From Calidifontibacillus oryziterrae (lineage in GTDB: Bacteria; Bacillota; Bacilli; Bacillales; Bacillaceae_J), in assembly GCF_000331575.1 (NCBI RefSeq), contig NZ_KB223527.1, positions 1,709,842 to 1,773,841 of the forward strand: a DNA stretch of 64,000 bases. Reading direction: 5' to 3'. Shown here piece after piece: positions 41,218 through 51,062 of the stretch. The notes under the pieces were generated by a model that worked only from the letters and a program-made list of their open reading frames with translations, was not told the DNA's origin and ran no database searches. Within the stretch, counting starts at the first letter, position 1. Every line of letters begins with the position of its first letter. Position numbers and translations under genes: made by a program.

Positions 41218-41697
41218 TTAAATCAGCAATTGCTCAGCAAAGTTATCAATCTTTTCCTCTGAAAGAGCAAATTGGCTTTCAGTGATCCCAACGATTTTTT
41301 TCACAATAAATTTTTCAATAAAGTTTAATTTTGATAAATCGAATTCATGGCCAAAAATTTCTTTTACAGTCGCATGGTTTAATAATGCCTCAGGGAACGC
41401 ATCATGTAATTCCTTTCCCAACTGCTGTTCATCAGGGTGTCCCGCACATAAAAACAACCCTACTTTTTTCGTTAACAATTCGTCAAGATGGTCATTTGTA
41501 TACTTCATTAGTTCCTTTTGGACCTTCCCTAAATAAATGGATCCACCAATTATCACCGTGTCATAGCCTTCAAGTGAGGGAATTTTGTCAACTTTTACAT
41601 GAAATGAATGAATTGATGCGCTAGCTTTTTCTTCCAATCTCTCAACCGACTTTTTGGCTGTTCCATGCTTTGACGCATAAATAATGATTGTGTTCAT
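41218..41697 (-). CDS. Flavodoxin-domain protein (HemG-like flavodoxin_5)
   Basis: 159-residue cytoplasmic FMN-binding protein. The first strand and loop are TIIIYASKHGTAKKSVERL. Unlike ordinary flavodoxins the phosphate loop is SKHGTAKK, closer to HemG-type proteins. GYDTVIIGGSIYLGKVQKELM and GLFLCAGHPDEQQL follow. HemG oxidises protoporphyrinogen in Proteobacteria, but this host uses the coproporphyrin route (see hemQ), so another electron-transfer role is more likely. The ATG has AAAGGAGAG upstream. It is a stand-alone gene between the toxin-antitoxin pair and a membrane protein. Confidence 0.78.
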   Translation of the reverse strand: MNTIIIYASKHGTAKKSVERLEEKASASIHSFHVKVDKIPSLEGYDTVIIGGSIYLGKVQKELMKYTNDHLDELLTKKVGLFLCAGHPDEQQLGKELHDAFPEALLNHATVKEIFGHEFDLSKLNFIEKFIVKKIVGITESQFALSEEKIDNFAEQLLI

Positions 41698-41844
41698 TGT
41701 TCATCTCTCCTTTTTGGTATTTATAAGCAAACGGTATATGAAAAATTTTAGTCGATCATACCTTTATTGAATGGTGATCTAAATTTTTTATGGCTCATCT
41801 TTTTATTCCACCTTTTGCACCTCAGTAAGTGGTTCATCCCCATT

Positions 41845-42741
41845 TTATAGTTCCAGCTTCTGTGGTTCATCCGGTAGTTCATTCACATTACTTAGAATAA
41901 GAAACATAAAAAATACAAACAAAAGATTAATAATAGAAAAGATAATTACTTCACTATAGCTTGTTTGAACACCAGAAAGTATCATCGTAATGGCCATAAC
42001 CGTAACAGCAGTTCCTAATGTGAAGCCTTTCATAATCATGATTGGCGCTAATAAATATCCAATGGAATTTTGCTTGATTACAAGTATTCCGGCTAAAATA
42101 GCTAGTGGAACAACAAAACCTAAATCTAGCGCTTGGATTACGAGTGTCGTATAAATTTCTAATCCATAAGGTATTGTCCCATTCATTAAAGACGGAATTA
42201 TTCTTCCTACCCACATAAGTAAAATTAATATTCCGACTGTTATGAGGAAACCACCAATTAATTTCGTTGGAAGTTTTCTAGCAAAATAACTACTTAAATT
42301 GTTTATATCGAAGCACATAATGGAAAGTATAAATGCGAAAAAACTAGCTGACATAAGAGCAACATATACTAGGAAGAAGTTGTTATACATTAACAAAAAG
42401 GAGTAGGAACTATACGTATACAAGAAATAAGCTAATGTACCTGTGAGCAGGAGATGACCTTTGACAGACTGCCTTCTATATAAATAAATGGACAGCAAAA
42501 GCAGCGGGATCCCAATAATAATCGTCACAACATCTTGAGCTAAAACCTGAACCGCTCCTGATAATGGCTCATGTTGATAAAGTCCTTTTCCGTACAAGAT
42601 AATTTCATCCTCTCCCCGGAATGACGGCACTGCATGCTCGCCTGGACCATCCTTCGTTAATAGACCGAAAAGGGCGACTAGTAGAGAGGCAATTGCGATC
42701 AATATAGAAAGGATACTAATCGATAATTTATACTTCGCCAT
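41845..42741 (-). CDS. Multi-helix membrane protein, unrecognised
   Basis: 298-residue integral membrane protein with about eight hydrophobic helices. One extracellular-looking loop after helix 1 reads GPGEHAVPSFRGEDEIILYG and then GKGLYQHEPLSG. I do not recognise the family. It has no enzyme motif, no Walker motif and no signal peptide cleavage site. The start MAKYKLSISILSILIAI is followed by a strong first helix. Upstream is a 330-base gap carrying the terminator of the next gene, so it is transcribed alone. It is a good protein by codon usage and frame length, but no function can be given. Confidence 0.75.
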   Translation of the reverse strand: MAKYKLSISILSILIAIASLLVALFGLLTKDGPGEHAVPSFRGEDEIILYGKGLYQHEPLSGAVQVLAQDVVTIIIGIPLLLLSIYLYRRQSVKGHLLLTGTLAYFLYTYSSYSFLLMYNNFFLVYVALMSASFFAFILSIMCFDINNLSSYFARKLPTKLIGGFLITVGILILLMWVGRIIPSLMNGTIPYGLEIYTTLVIQALDLGFVVPLAILAGILVIKQNSIGYLLAPIMIMKGFTLGTAVTVMAITMILSGVQTSYSEVIIFSIINLLFVFFMFLILSNVNELPDEPQKLEL

Positions 42742-42923
42742 CTTTATTACTCCTCATTTGGTAAATTAAGGGATACATACAGGTCAAAAAACCTTTTGTA
42801 ACCCTCATACTGTCGATTTTTTCTATTTGCTATTCAGCTTCATCATACCGATTTTTTCTATATGAACCAATTGAAATTACCATAATTCACAAAAGATTAA
42901 AAAAATCACGAATAACGGGGCAA

Positions 42924-42991
42924 TAAAAAAGTTGGCCGTAAAGTATTTGGATACTCGCTACTAGTACGAGTCCATTACTAAACGGTCAACT
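42924..42991 (-). terminator. Intrinsic terminator of the acyl-CoA dehydrogenase gene
   Basis: On the minus strand AGTTGACCGT pairs with ACGGCCAACT around nested GGACTCG/CGAGTATCC arms, a 62-base structure followed by TTTTTTATTG. Confidence 0.85.
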
Positions 42992-43074
42992 GTGCATGCT
43001 ACATGCTTTAGTTTATTAAAACCACACCTTTTTCATAGAAGGCTTTACGTACAACAATTTGTATAGATAAAGCT

Positions 43075-44757
43075 TTATTGATGAATTTCAACTTCACTTC
43101 CTTTTGCATAAACTAACTCATCAAAATGAGTTAACGGTAATAACGATGTATCAATTACCTCTCCATCATCCCAAGTATGAGCAATAAATACCTTTGCAAG
43201 TAAATGCTTACGGTCACCTTCTGACTCAACATCTGTTAAAGCGACGGTGCACAAGTAAATATCAGTCATTAAGTTAGCTACCGACTTAATATGATATGTC
43301 TCTTCTTGTTCACTTTTTGATGTAACATATGCAACGGTTTCTTTCAGCTTTTCTAGTTTTTGTTTTACAATCCCTGCCTCCGCATCAAGATAAGTAGGTA
43401 AAGATTCAAGCTTACTACTGATCATATTCATAAAATCTGAATGAACATTAAACTTTTTGAATAAGCGCAGAACTTCAAGGCCAAGTATATTGGCTGTTCC
43501 CTCCCAGACAGTCAACACTTGAGCATCTCGCAATAGTCTTGGTGTTACAAAGTCCTCCATATAGCCATTCCCACCATGGATTTCGATTGCTTCATGAGAG
43601 AAATCAATTGCTTCCTCGGCTGTTCTTGCTTTTAATAACGCAATCAACAAGCGATTCATTGCTTTTTCCTGTTTCGTAGCTTGCGAAAGGTTTGTCATTA
43701 CACGATCAAATAATGGAATTAACTCAAACACTGCACTTGTTTGTACTTCATAACGAGCTAATAAATCGACTAATGTCTTTCGCACCATCGGATAGGTAAT
43801 AATTTTATTTCCAAACGCTTCACGCCACTCGGCATAGTTTTTTGCTTCGACATAGGCACGGCGCATAATACCAATCGAGGCAACCGCATTGCATACACGC
43901 GATAAATTGAGTGCCTCCATCATATAATAGAAGCCTTTCTTTGGATCACCGATTAAATAAGCTGTGGCACCATTAAATACAATTTCCGCTGAAGGAACAG
44001 CCCGGACTCCAAGCTTATCCTTTAAGCGACGAACTTCAATACCATTTAAGCTACCGTCATCTTTTTTCCATGGTACTAAAAATAAGCTTAATCCTTTTGT
44101 TCCGCTCTCGGCACCGTCAATTCGTGCTAATACGGTGGCAACTCCACACATTCCAGCATTACTGGCAAAATATTTCTCGCCAAATAATTGATAGTGATCA
44201 CCGCACTTTTCAGCTCTTACTTCATTCGCACCAACGTCTGACCCACCTTGTCTTTCTGAAAGGAATGTAGCGCCTTCATACAATTCAACCTCACCCGTCG
44301 AAATGACATGTGGTAAATAGTTTGCTTTCAGTTCTTCATCTGCAAAATGTTCAATTAAATAAGCTGTTGCCATTGTTAGCGTAACTGGACAATAAAAGCC
44401 AGGCTCTACTTGTGACAATAAATAACCTTGCGCATACGACAGCATATAATTTCCTTTTCGGTTCAATTCTGGAATCGTTTTATGAACGTAGCCAACAATT
44501 CCGGAGTTATACGTTTGTTCGACTGTTTTCTTGTAGCCTTCATTAACCCAAATATATGATACATCGTCACCTAACTTATTATATTTTACTAACTTTGGCT
44601 GCCCTTCCCGATCCGTATGAACGGCCCGTTCATCAAATTCGTTGTAACAAAGCTCATGAAAATTATTTAATGGTTTTTCAGCCCATGTTAATAGCTCTTC
44701 GTCCATGGATTTCTTTAATGCATGATATAGCGCCAAATCATCCTTGAATAACTTCAT
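43075..44757 (-). CDS. Acyl-CoA dehydrogenase, AidB-like long form
   Basis: FAD-dependent acyl-CoA dehydrogenase-family flavoprotein, 560 residues, longer than the usual 380 because of N- and C-terminal additions, as in AidB. Signatures are ATFLSERQGGSDVGANEV (about 165-182) in the middle domain and LKDKLGVRAVPSAEIVFNGA. The C-terminal helical domain carries HEAIEIHGGNGYMEDFVTPR and RDAQVLTVWEGTANILGLEVLR. AidB-type proteins are tied to alkylation damage or isovaleryl-CoA oxidation, and the substrate here is unknown. The ATG is preceded by AAAAGGGGG. It stands alone, with no fatty acid degradation genes beside it. Confidence 0.9.
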   Translation of the reverse strand: MKLFKDDLALYHALKKSMDEELLTWAEKPLNNFHELCYNEFDERAVHTDREGQPKLVKYNKLGDDVSYIWVNEGYKKTVEQTYNSGIVGYVHKTIPELNRKGNYMLSYAQGYLLSQVEPGFYCPVTLTMATAYLIEHFADEELKANYLPHVISTGEVELYEGATFLSERQGGSDVGANEVRAEKCGDHYQLFGEKYFASNAGMCGVATVLARIDGAESGTKGLSLFLVPWKKDDGSLNGIEVRRLKDKLGVRAVPSAEIVFNGATAYLIGDPKKGFYYMMEALNLSRVCNAVASIGIMRRAYVEAKNYAEWREAFGNKIITYPMVRKTLVDLLARYEVQTSAVFELIPLFDRVMTNLSQATKQEKAMNRLLIALLKARTAEEAIDFSHEAIEIHGGNGYMEDFVTPRLLRDAQVLTVWEGTANILGLEVLRLFKKFNVHSDFMNMISSKLESLPTYLDAEAGIVKQKLEKLKETVAYVTSKSEQEETYHIKSVANLMTDIYLCTVALTDVESEGDRKHLLAKVFIAHTWDDGEVIDTSLLPLTHFDELVYAKGSEVEIHQ

Positions 44758-44996
44758 TATTTTCCCCCTTTTAAGTTTAATTCAGACTGAATATTTAGAA
44801 TTTTCCTAATATTATAGGTTCGCCTAGAGTTAAAGTCAAGCACCAATCCACTCAAATTGGAAGGGGCTCGCCTCATATTGAAGGATCTAGTAATTTAATG
44901 TATGACTTTTCAACACTGTGATATTCCACCCATACATGTTTTCCCGCACTACTGGTTACATTAACTGATAGCTCGTATTAAAGGAGGAGAACTACG

Positions 44997-45125
44997 ATGG
45001 AAAGTACAAGCGAATTTGTTAAAAAGGTGCAAGAAACTCAGAGGAAAGCTGAACTAAATCGCAAAAAAGGAAGTGGCAACCCGGATAAAAGATTGCCTAA
45101 CAATCAACATCACCAAGGACATTAG
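44997..45125 (+). CDS. DUF4023 small protein
   Basis: A 42-residue gene with a perfect AAAGGAGGAG ribosome site seven bases before the ATG and a strong terminator 32 bases after the stop. The protein begins MESTSEFVKKVQETQRKAEL, continues NRKKGSGNPDKRLPN and ends NQHHQGH. It is hydrophilic and basic. This matches the DUF4023 family of tiny Bacillus proteins as I remember them; their role is unknown and a spore association is only a guess. Confidence 0.8.
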   Translation: MESTSEFVKKVQETQRKAELNRKKGSGNPDKRLPNNQHHQGH

Positions 45126-45156
45126 AATTAATTACCCCTTATTACAGGGAAATTAA

Positions 45157-45197
45157 AAGTGCCAAAGAGAGCAATTATTCTTTGGTACTTCTTTTTT
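45157..45197 (+). terminator. Intrinsic terminator of the DUF4023 gene
   Basis: Stem AAGTGCCAAAGA / TCTTTGGTACTT followed by CTTTTTTC. Confidence 0.88.
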
Positions 45198-45324
45198 CAT
45201 ACTGCTCATGTAAATTTCTCAATTTATGTTTATTTCAAAATAATATTATTATTTTAATAAAATAAAATATTGTCAGAGATCTGTTGAAATTCTTCGATAT
45301 ATCCGTAATTTCCAAATATTTATT

Positions 45325-45353
45325 TTGACAATTTGCAATAACGAAATTATTAT
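45325..45353 (+). promoter_or_regulatory. Sigma-A promoter of the peptide transporter gene
   Basis: TTGACA at 45325-45330, a 17-base spacer, TATTAT at 45348-45353. The start codon follows 26 bases after the -10 box, so the 5' leader is very short and holds only the ribosome site. Confidence 0.7.
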
Positions 45354-45379
45354 AAAATAATATAAAAGGAGGCTAACTT

Positions 45380-46870
45380 ATGTCAGAATTTAATAGACAG
45401 AAAATTGTTGAAAGTGTCCCCCAGAAAGGGTTTTTCGGACATCCGAAAGGATTGTTCACCTTATTCTTTACTGAGTTTTGGGAGCGTTTCTCCTATTACG
45501 GGATGAGGGCAATCCTTGTTTTCTATTTATACTATGAGGTTTCAAATGGTGGATTAGGGCTGGATGAAACTACTGCTCTTGCAATAATGTCCATTTATGG
45601 TTCATTAGTATATATGTCTGGGATCATTGGTGGATGGTTGGCGGATAGAATATTTGGAACATCGAAGGCTGTTTTTTACGGTGGTATTTTGATTATGTTT
45701 GGTCACATTGCCCTTTCTATTCCAGGCAATGTTGCTATGTTTTTTATTTCAATGGTTCTAATTATCCTTGGTACGGGACTATTGAAGCCGAATGTTTCTA
45801 GTGTAGTTGGGGAAATGTATGCTGAAGATGATAATCGCCGTGATGCAGGCTTTAGCATTTTCTATATGGGGATTAATCTTGGAGCATTTTTATCTCCGTT
45901 AATTGTTGGTTCAGTAATGGATTATAGCTTCCACTTAGGCTTTGGTATTGCTGCAATCGGGATGTTTGCTGGTTTGGTTATGTTTGTATTTACGAAGAAA
46001 AAAAATCTTGGCCTTGCAGGTACAACTGTTCCAAATCCGTTATCTGCTACCGAAAGAAAAAAGACTCTCACTTATATTATTTTAGGTATAACAGTCATTG
46101 CAATATTGTGCGCAACTTTAATACCTGCTGGTATCTTAACAATAGATAGCTTTATTGCCCTTGTAGGGATTCTAGGAATTATAATTCCAACGATGTATTT
46201 TATTGTGATGTACCGCAGTCCAAAAACAACAGCTATTGAACGTTCTCGAATCCTTGCTTATATACCACTGTTTATTGCAGCAGTTATGTTTTGGTCCATT
46301 CAAGAGCAAGGTGCAACAATTCTTGCAAACTATGCAGATAAAAGAACACAACTTGATTTTGCTGGGATTCACATATCCCCTGCATGGTTCCAATCTTTAA
46401 ATCCATTATTTATTATTACTTTGGCTCCACTGTTTGCATTAATGTGGGTTAAATTAGGAAAACGCCAGCCTACAGTCCCACAAAAATTCTCATTAGCACT
46501 ACTTTTTGCTGGGTTATCATTTATTGTAATTTTATTACCAGCGTATTTTGGCGGCACAGATTCTTTAGTCAATCCACTATGGCTCGTTCTTAGTTATTTG
46601 ATTTGTGTCATCGGAGAATTATTATTATCACCTGTCGGCTTATCAGCTACTACAAAATTAGCCCCTGCCGCCTTCTCTGCACAAACAATGAGTTTATGGT
46701 TTTTAGCAAGTGCTGCTGCACAGGCTATTAATGCACAGATCGTAAAATTTTACAGCGCTGAAACAGAAATGGTTTACTTTGGAGTAATAGGCGGAGCATC
46801 TATTTTATTAGGTATTTTGTTATTAATTATTTCGCCTAAAATCCAATCTTATATGAAAGGTGTTCGCTAA
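45380..46870 (+). CDS. dtpT: POT/PTR2-family proton-coupled di-/tripeptide transporter
   Basis: Inner-membrane proton symporter for di- and tripeptides, 496 residues, 14 predicted helices. The proton-coupling motif E-x-x-E-R is intact at residues 32-36 in TEFWERFSYYGMRAILV. The second signature is GGWLADRIFGTSKAVFYGG, and helix 5 carries FYMGINLGAFLSPL. The EQGATILANYAD segment with helix-7 Glu is also present. The ATG has AAAAGGAGG six to eight bases upstream. It is monocistronic, with its own promoter and terminator. It may feed peptides for amino acid supply, alongside the two liv importers. Confidence 0.92.
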   Translation: MSEFNRQKIVESVPQKGFFGHPKGLFTLFFTEFWERFSYYGMRAILVFYLYYEVSNGGLGLDETTALAIMSIYGSLVYMSGIIGGWLADRIFGTSKAVFYGGILIMFGHIALSIPGNVAMFFISMVLIILGTGLLKPNVSSVVGEMYAEDDNRRDAGFSIFYMGINLGAFLSPLIVGSVMDYSFHLGFGIAAIGMFAGLVMFVFTKKKNLGLAGTTVPNPLSATERKKTLTYIILGITVIAILCATLIPAGILTIDSFIALVGILGIIIPTMYFIVMYRSPKTTAIERSRILAYIPLFIAAVMFWSIQEQGATILANYADKRTQLDFAGIHISPAWFQSLNPLFIITLAPLFALMWVKLGKRQPTVPQKFSLALLFAGLSFIVILLPAYFGGTDSLVNPLWLVLSYLICVIGELLLSPVGLSATTKLAPAAFSAQTMSLWFLASAAAQAINAQIVKFYSAETEMVYFGVIGGASILLGILLLIISPKIQSYMKGVR

Positions 46871-47199
46871 TCCTACTAAGAAGAGACATAACTTAATCTA
46901 GACAAGACAGAGTATTATCATATATTCCGTTTCTTCTTGGATTTTTTTATAAAAATACCAACCTAAAACAACACCCGTAAGCAAGTAAATTGCTATATGG
47001 GTGTTTGTTTATTCATCTCATTTCGACATTGTTATTATTCCAACTATATATTGTTTCAGCTAATATTGATATTTAAAATAGATCGTATAGTAAGCGTTTC
47101 TTGGACATTTTCCCTAGTTGGTGATAAACTACTTACCATCACAATTTTTGAAGATAATTTAGAAAATATATTATTTTTCACACTTAGGAGGAAGAATTG
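46871..47199. other. Intergenic region between the peptide transporter and ddh
   Basis: Contains the transporter terminator (46970-47010) and about 190 bases before ddh. I looked for a lysine riboswitch-like layout because ddh is a lysine/DAP gene and saw none. Confidence 0.4.
46970..47010 (+). terminator. Intrinsic terminator of the peptide transporter gene
   Basis: Stem ACACCCGTAAGCAA / TTGCTATATGGGTGT followed by TTGTTTATT. Confidence 0.8.
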
Positions 47200-48186
47200 A
47201 TGACAAATCAAATTAAGATTGGAATTGTTGGTTACGGAAATCTTGGAAGAGGGGTAGAAGCAGCGATTAAACAAAATGATGACATGGTATTAACAGCTGT
47301 GTTTTCAAGAAGAGATCCGAGCAGCGTAAAGGTGGCTGATTCGAGTGTAAAGGTATTACATATTTCTGAGGCTGAAAAATATGTTGATGAAATTGATGTC
47401 ATGATTTTATGCGGTGGTTCGGCAACTGATTTACCTGAACAGACACCGCAATTCGCTAAATTATTTAACACTATTGATAGCTTTGATACACACGCTAAAA
47501 TTCCTGAATTCTTCGAAACGGTTGACGCCTCAGCAAAACCAAATAACAAAACTAGTATTATATCTGTTGGTTGGGATCCAGGTTTATTTTCGATAAACCG
47601 ATTAATGGGAGAATCTATTTTGCCTGAAGGTTCTACATATACATTCTGGGGTAAGGGCCTGAGCCAAGGTCATTCTGATGCGATTCGAAGAGTTTCCGGT
47701 GTAAAAGCCGGGGTGCAGTATACAATTCCTGTTGAGGAAGCTGTAGAACGTGTAAGAAATGCTGAGAATCCTGAGCTTACTACTAGAGAAAAGCATACAC
47801 GTGAGTGTTATGTAGTAGCTGACGAAGGCGCTGATTTAGCGCAAATTGAAAGCGAAATTAAAACAATGCCAAATTACTTCTCGGACTATGATACAACTGT
47901 AAACTTTATTACAGAAGAAGAATTAAAGCAAAACCATAGTACGATGCCGCACGGTGGATTTGTTATCCGGAGTGGAAAAACTGGTGAAAACTCAAACCAT
48001 ATTATTGAGTATTCGTTAAAGCTAGATAGTAACCCGGAATTTACATCTAGTGCTCTTGTTGCTTATGCCCGCGCAGCATATCGCCTTAATAAGGAAGGAC
48101 AATTCGGTGCGAAAACGGTATTTGATGTTGCGCCTAGGTATTTATCACCAAAATCGGCAGCACAATTACGAAAAGAATTACTTTAG
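47200..48186 (+). CDS. ddh: meso-Diaminopimelate D-dehydrogenase
   Basis: NADP-dependent enzyme that makes meso-diaminopimelate directly from tetrahydrodipicolinate and ammonia, a shortcut in lysine and peptidoglycan synthesis. 328 residues, the family length. The Rossmann motif is IGIVGYGNLGRGVEAAI at the N-terminus. Substrate-domain signatures are SVGWDPGLFSINRLM, TFWGKGLSQGHSDAIRRVSGVK and the MPHGGFVIRSG segment. The ATG at 47200 is preferred over a TTG one codon earlier, with TTAGGAGGAAG upstream. This route is known in only some Bacilli (e.g. Lysinibacillus sphaericus). It is a single gene ended by a strong terminator. Confidence 0.93.
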   Translation: MTNQIKIGIVGYGNLGRGVEAAIKQNDDMVLTAVFSRRDPSSVKVADSSVKVLHISEAEKYVDEIDVMILCGGSATDLPEQTPQFAKLFNTIDSFDTHAKIPEFFETVDASAKPNNKTSIISVGWDPGLFSINRLMGESILPEGSTYTFWGKGLSQGHSDAIRRVSGVKAGVQYTIPVEEAVERVRNAENPELTTREKHTRECYVVADEGADLAQIESEIKTMPNYFSDYDTTVNFITEEELKQNHSTMPHGGFVIRSGKTGENSNHIIEYSLKLDSNPEFTSSALVAYARAAYRLNKEGQFGAKTVFDVAPRYLSPKSAAQLRKELL

Positions 48187-48206
48187 TAGCTCAAATATTA
48201 TATATA

Positions 48207-48240
48207 AAATAACCGAGAAGAAACTCTCGGTTATTTTTTC
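48207..48240. terminator. Bidirectional terminator between ddh and the GGDEF-EAL gene
   Basis: Stem ATAACCGAGA / TCTCGGTTAT with a six-base loop and T-runs on both strands, shared by the convergent genes. Confidence 0.9.
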
Positions 48241-48249
48241 ACCTTAAAT

Positions 48250-50790
48250 TCATATGTTCCAATCAAACTCGACCTGTGTTCCCCCAACAATCTCCTTAAC
48301 GTGTTGCTGCAACTGATTATATTCACTCATAAAATCCTCACCTGTAAGTGGCTCACTAAACAAAAAGCCTTGAGCCTGGTAACACCTTTGATTTAATAAA
48401 ATCGTAGTTTGCTTTAACGTTTCTACACCTTCAGCAATTACCTCTAGATTTAGATGGCGCGCCATAGAAACAATAGTAGATATAATTGTCGAATCACTCT
48501 CGTCGCTTTGCAAATCACCTACAAACGATTGATCAATCTTTAGTCGGTCAACTTGAAGCCTTCTTAAATATGATAAAGACGAATAGCCTGTACCAAAATC
48601 ATCGATCGAAACATGGATTCCTATTTTCTTTAGTGCTTGTAAAGTCTCGGTTGTATGTTCAACATTCATCATCATACTTTCTGTAATTTCCAACTCTAAA
48701 TATTGAGGAGATAGATTTGTATCTTCTAATATTTCCTTAATCATACTGACAAGATTTTGCTGATAAAATTGGCGGATTGATAAATTTACTCCTACAAAAA
48801 GATTTGAAAGACCTTGTTCATGCCACCGCTTCATTTGACTGCAAGCTGTGCGTAATACCCATTCACCTATAGGGACAACCAAGCCATTATCTTCTGCAAT
48901 CGGAATAAATTCCTCTGGCGAGATCCATCCTTGCGTTGGATGCTTCCAGCGAATTAATGCCTCTACTCCGATTATTGCACCTGTTTGAATATTAATCTGT
49001 GGCTGGTATACAACGTGTAGTTCACCTTTTTCAAGGGCATGGTGTAAATCATTTTCTAACACTAAACGCTCTAGCGCTATACCATCTTGTGACGGATCAT
49101 ATATTTGAAAGTTATTCCGTTTCTGTTGTGCTTCAACAAGGGCAAGGTTTGCACGTTGAATAAGCTCATCAACATTTGTACCATGTTCAGGATAAAAGGC
49201 AACCCCCGCACTAAGTGAAACGTTTAGAAATAAATCTTGGGCTCGTAATGGCTCTTTCATTTCGGCTTGAATCTGTTCTGCTAACTCATGAATATCACTC
49301 GTTTCCATAACGTCTGTTATGACAAGGGCATATTCATCGCCTGTTAGCCTAGCTACTAACTTACTATTTATATTTTGGAGACGACTTGCTACCTCCTGAA
49401 GAATTAAATCACCGAATGGATGTCCTAGTGCTTCATTAATATTTTTAAATCGATCAATATCAAGTATAATGATAACAATTCGCTCTTTTCGATTTATCAT
49501 TTCCAATAATTTTTCTTTCAGGAAACGAATATTGGGAAGCTTTGTCAATTCGTCATAAAAAGCCATATTGTGAATCTTCTCTTGATCTATTTTTTGCTGT
49601 GATATATCCCGGAATACCATGATCGCCCCTGTTACTTCTTCATTTTCAAATATTGGGGTTACGACATATGAGACCGGAAACAACGTCCCTTGCTTCTGAA
49701 CAAAATAATCCTCTCTAATGCGATAATGCCTTCCATATTTTATGCTTTTCATGTTTGGACACTCTTCTTTTGGACAAAGACTACCATTACCCTTACGATG
49801 AATATAGTCGTGTACATTTTTTCCTAGCAATTCCTTTTGTGACCATTTTAGAATTCGTTCAGCCTCTATATTCATGTACGTAAGCTCTCCAGCTTTATTA
49901 AGGACAATAAGGCCTTCACCCATATTCGTTGTTATTGTTTGTAGAAATTTTTCATTTTGCAGCAGCTGTTGTTCGGCTGCTTTTTGCTTTATAAAAGGCT
50001 CCTCAACGGCAGTATGAAAAACAGCTCTTTGTAAAAAGTAAAAGCCCGCTAGTTTAAACAAATGGCCGACAAAATTATTAATATCATACATCGTTTTATA
50101 TGTTGTAAAATAATAATCTGACATCATTAAATACACAAACGAAATAATGAGCATAACACTAAAAACATCACTTAAGCGAAAACGAACAAAAACAATAGCA
50201 ATAATAACGAACCTAATAACAATTGCTCCATATTCAAGAATATTTTTTGTCGCTGTCGTCCCGACGCCGTTATCTACTAATTCAGGTAATAACGGAACGG
50301 ATGAAAATATCGCCAAGAACCACATACCAAAATAAATTAATGCAACACTGTATGCATACCATCTTCTTCTTGAAGCAACTAAACGATCGTTTGAGATAAC
50401 AATTGCTAAAATAGCAATAACTTCAGTGTACCTTGCTACTAAATTAAACCATGCCGTTCTATACTCTGAGCTTTCCGCGATAAAAAATGGCATCCCCGTA
50501 AATGTGAGTGTATGGGCTATCTCTAATAAACCAACTGCAAAAAACAAGGCACCAAGCCACAGCCGATAACTAGACAAGCTATGGGGGAAAATCATCCAGG
50601 TTTGTATTGCGATCATAAAGGCAATTGTGATGATAAAAAGTTCAATAATTAAATGTATACTTATATAGTTTTGTTCTCCTAAAACCCCATATAGCTGTTG
50701 GCGAAATAACAAAGCCATAAGTAATATGACAATTGATATAGCAATTATGATTCGATTATGCTGCCAAATTTGTTGAGTATCCTGTTTCAT
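48250..50790 (-). CDS. MASE3-PAS-GGDEF-EAL cyclic-di-GMP signalling protein
   Basis: Membrane c-di-GMP enzyme, 846 residues. An N-terminal eight-helix MASE3-type sensor (about 10-255) carries LLEIAHTLTFTGMPFF, and a PAS domain (about 275-400) has a Cys-containing SLCPKEECPNM insert. GGDEF follows (about 405-560), then EAL (about 575-825). The GGDEF site reads LTGDEY at 482-487, so the first Gly is Thr and the Phe is Tyr; cyclase activity is doubtful. The EAL site is intact (VEALIRWKHP, 609-618; later IDDFGTGYSSLSYLRRL). Net phosphodiesterase activity is therefore more likely. The PAS cysteines could bind a metal or sense redox. Confidence 0.9.
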   Translation of the reverse strand: MKQDTQQIWQHNRIIIAISIVILLMALLFRQQLYGVLGEQNYISIHLIIELFIITIAFMIAIQTWMIFPHSLSSYRLWLGALFFAVGLLEIAHTLTFTGMPFFIAESSEYRTAWFNLVARYTEVIAILAIVISNDRLVASRRRWYAYSVALIYFGMWFLAIFSSVPLLPELVDNGVGTTATKNILEYGAIVIRFVIIAIVFVRFRLSDVFSVMLIISFVYLMMSDYYFTTYKTMYDINNFVGHLFKLAGFYFLQRAVFHTAVEEPFIKQKAAEQQLLQNEKFLQTITTNMGEGLIVLNKAGELTYMNIEAERILKWSQKELLGKNVHDYIHRKGNGSLCPKEECPNMKSIKYGRHYRIREDYFVQKQGTLFPVSYVVTPIFENEEVTGAIMVFRDISQQKIDQEKIHNMAFYDELTKLPNIRFLKEKLLEMINRKERIVIIILDIDRFKNINEALGHPFGDLILQEVASRLQNINSKLVARLTGDEYALVITDVMETSDIHELAEQIQAEMKEPLRAQDLFLNVSLSAGVAFYPEHGTNVDELIQRANLALVEAQQKRNNFQIYDPSQDGIALERLVLENDLHHALEKGELHVVYQPQINIQTGAIIGVEALIRWKHPTQGWISPEEFIPIAEDNGLVVPIGEWVLRTACSQMKRWHEQGLSNLFVGVNLSIRQFYQQNLVSMIKEILEDTNLSPQYLELEITESMMMNVEHTTETLQALKKIGIHVSIDDFGTGYSSLSYLRRLQVDRLKIDQSFVGDLQSDESDSTIISTIVSMARHLNLEVIAEGVETLKQTTILLNQRCYQAQGFLFSEPLTGEDFMSEYNQLQQHVKEIVGGTQVEFDWNI

Positions 50791-50998
50791 TTAAGAACCT
50801 CATTTCAAATATCACATTTATTAATACATAGGCCATGGTATTTTTGATTTTTTAATTTTCGCTATAGGCGACTAGTTCAGAAAAATATACACATCTAATC
50901 TCATTTTACATGAATGAATTTATCTAATCTTAAGATTTTTTAAAATAATAGTGACATTTAACAACCGCTTTAAAAACACTAGCACATTGCTTTCGCAA

Positions 50999-51036
50999 AA
51001 GAAAAATGCTTGGCAATCAAACGATCCAAGCATTTT
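50999..51036 (-). terminator. Intrinsic terminator of the thioesterase gene
   Basis: On the minus strand AAAATGCTTGG / CCAAGCATTTT with a 12-base loop, followed by TCTTTTGC. Confidence 0.85.
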
Positions 51037-51062
51037 CATCATTTTTATCTTTAATAGATGTA

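Noticed and set aside
41218-41697. Calling the flavodoxin gene hemG (protoporphyrinogen oxidase)
   Set aside because: The host carries hemQ and so uses the coproporphyrin route; the similarity is at family level only.
46871-47199. Possible lysine riboswitch upstream of ddh
   Set aside because: Only about 190 bases remain after the upstream terminator and no recognisable L-box core or terminator/antiterminator pair was seen.
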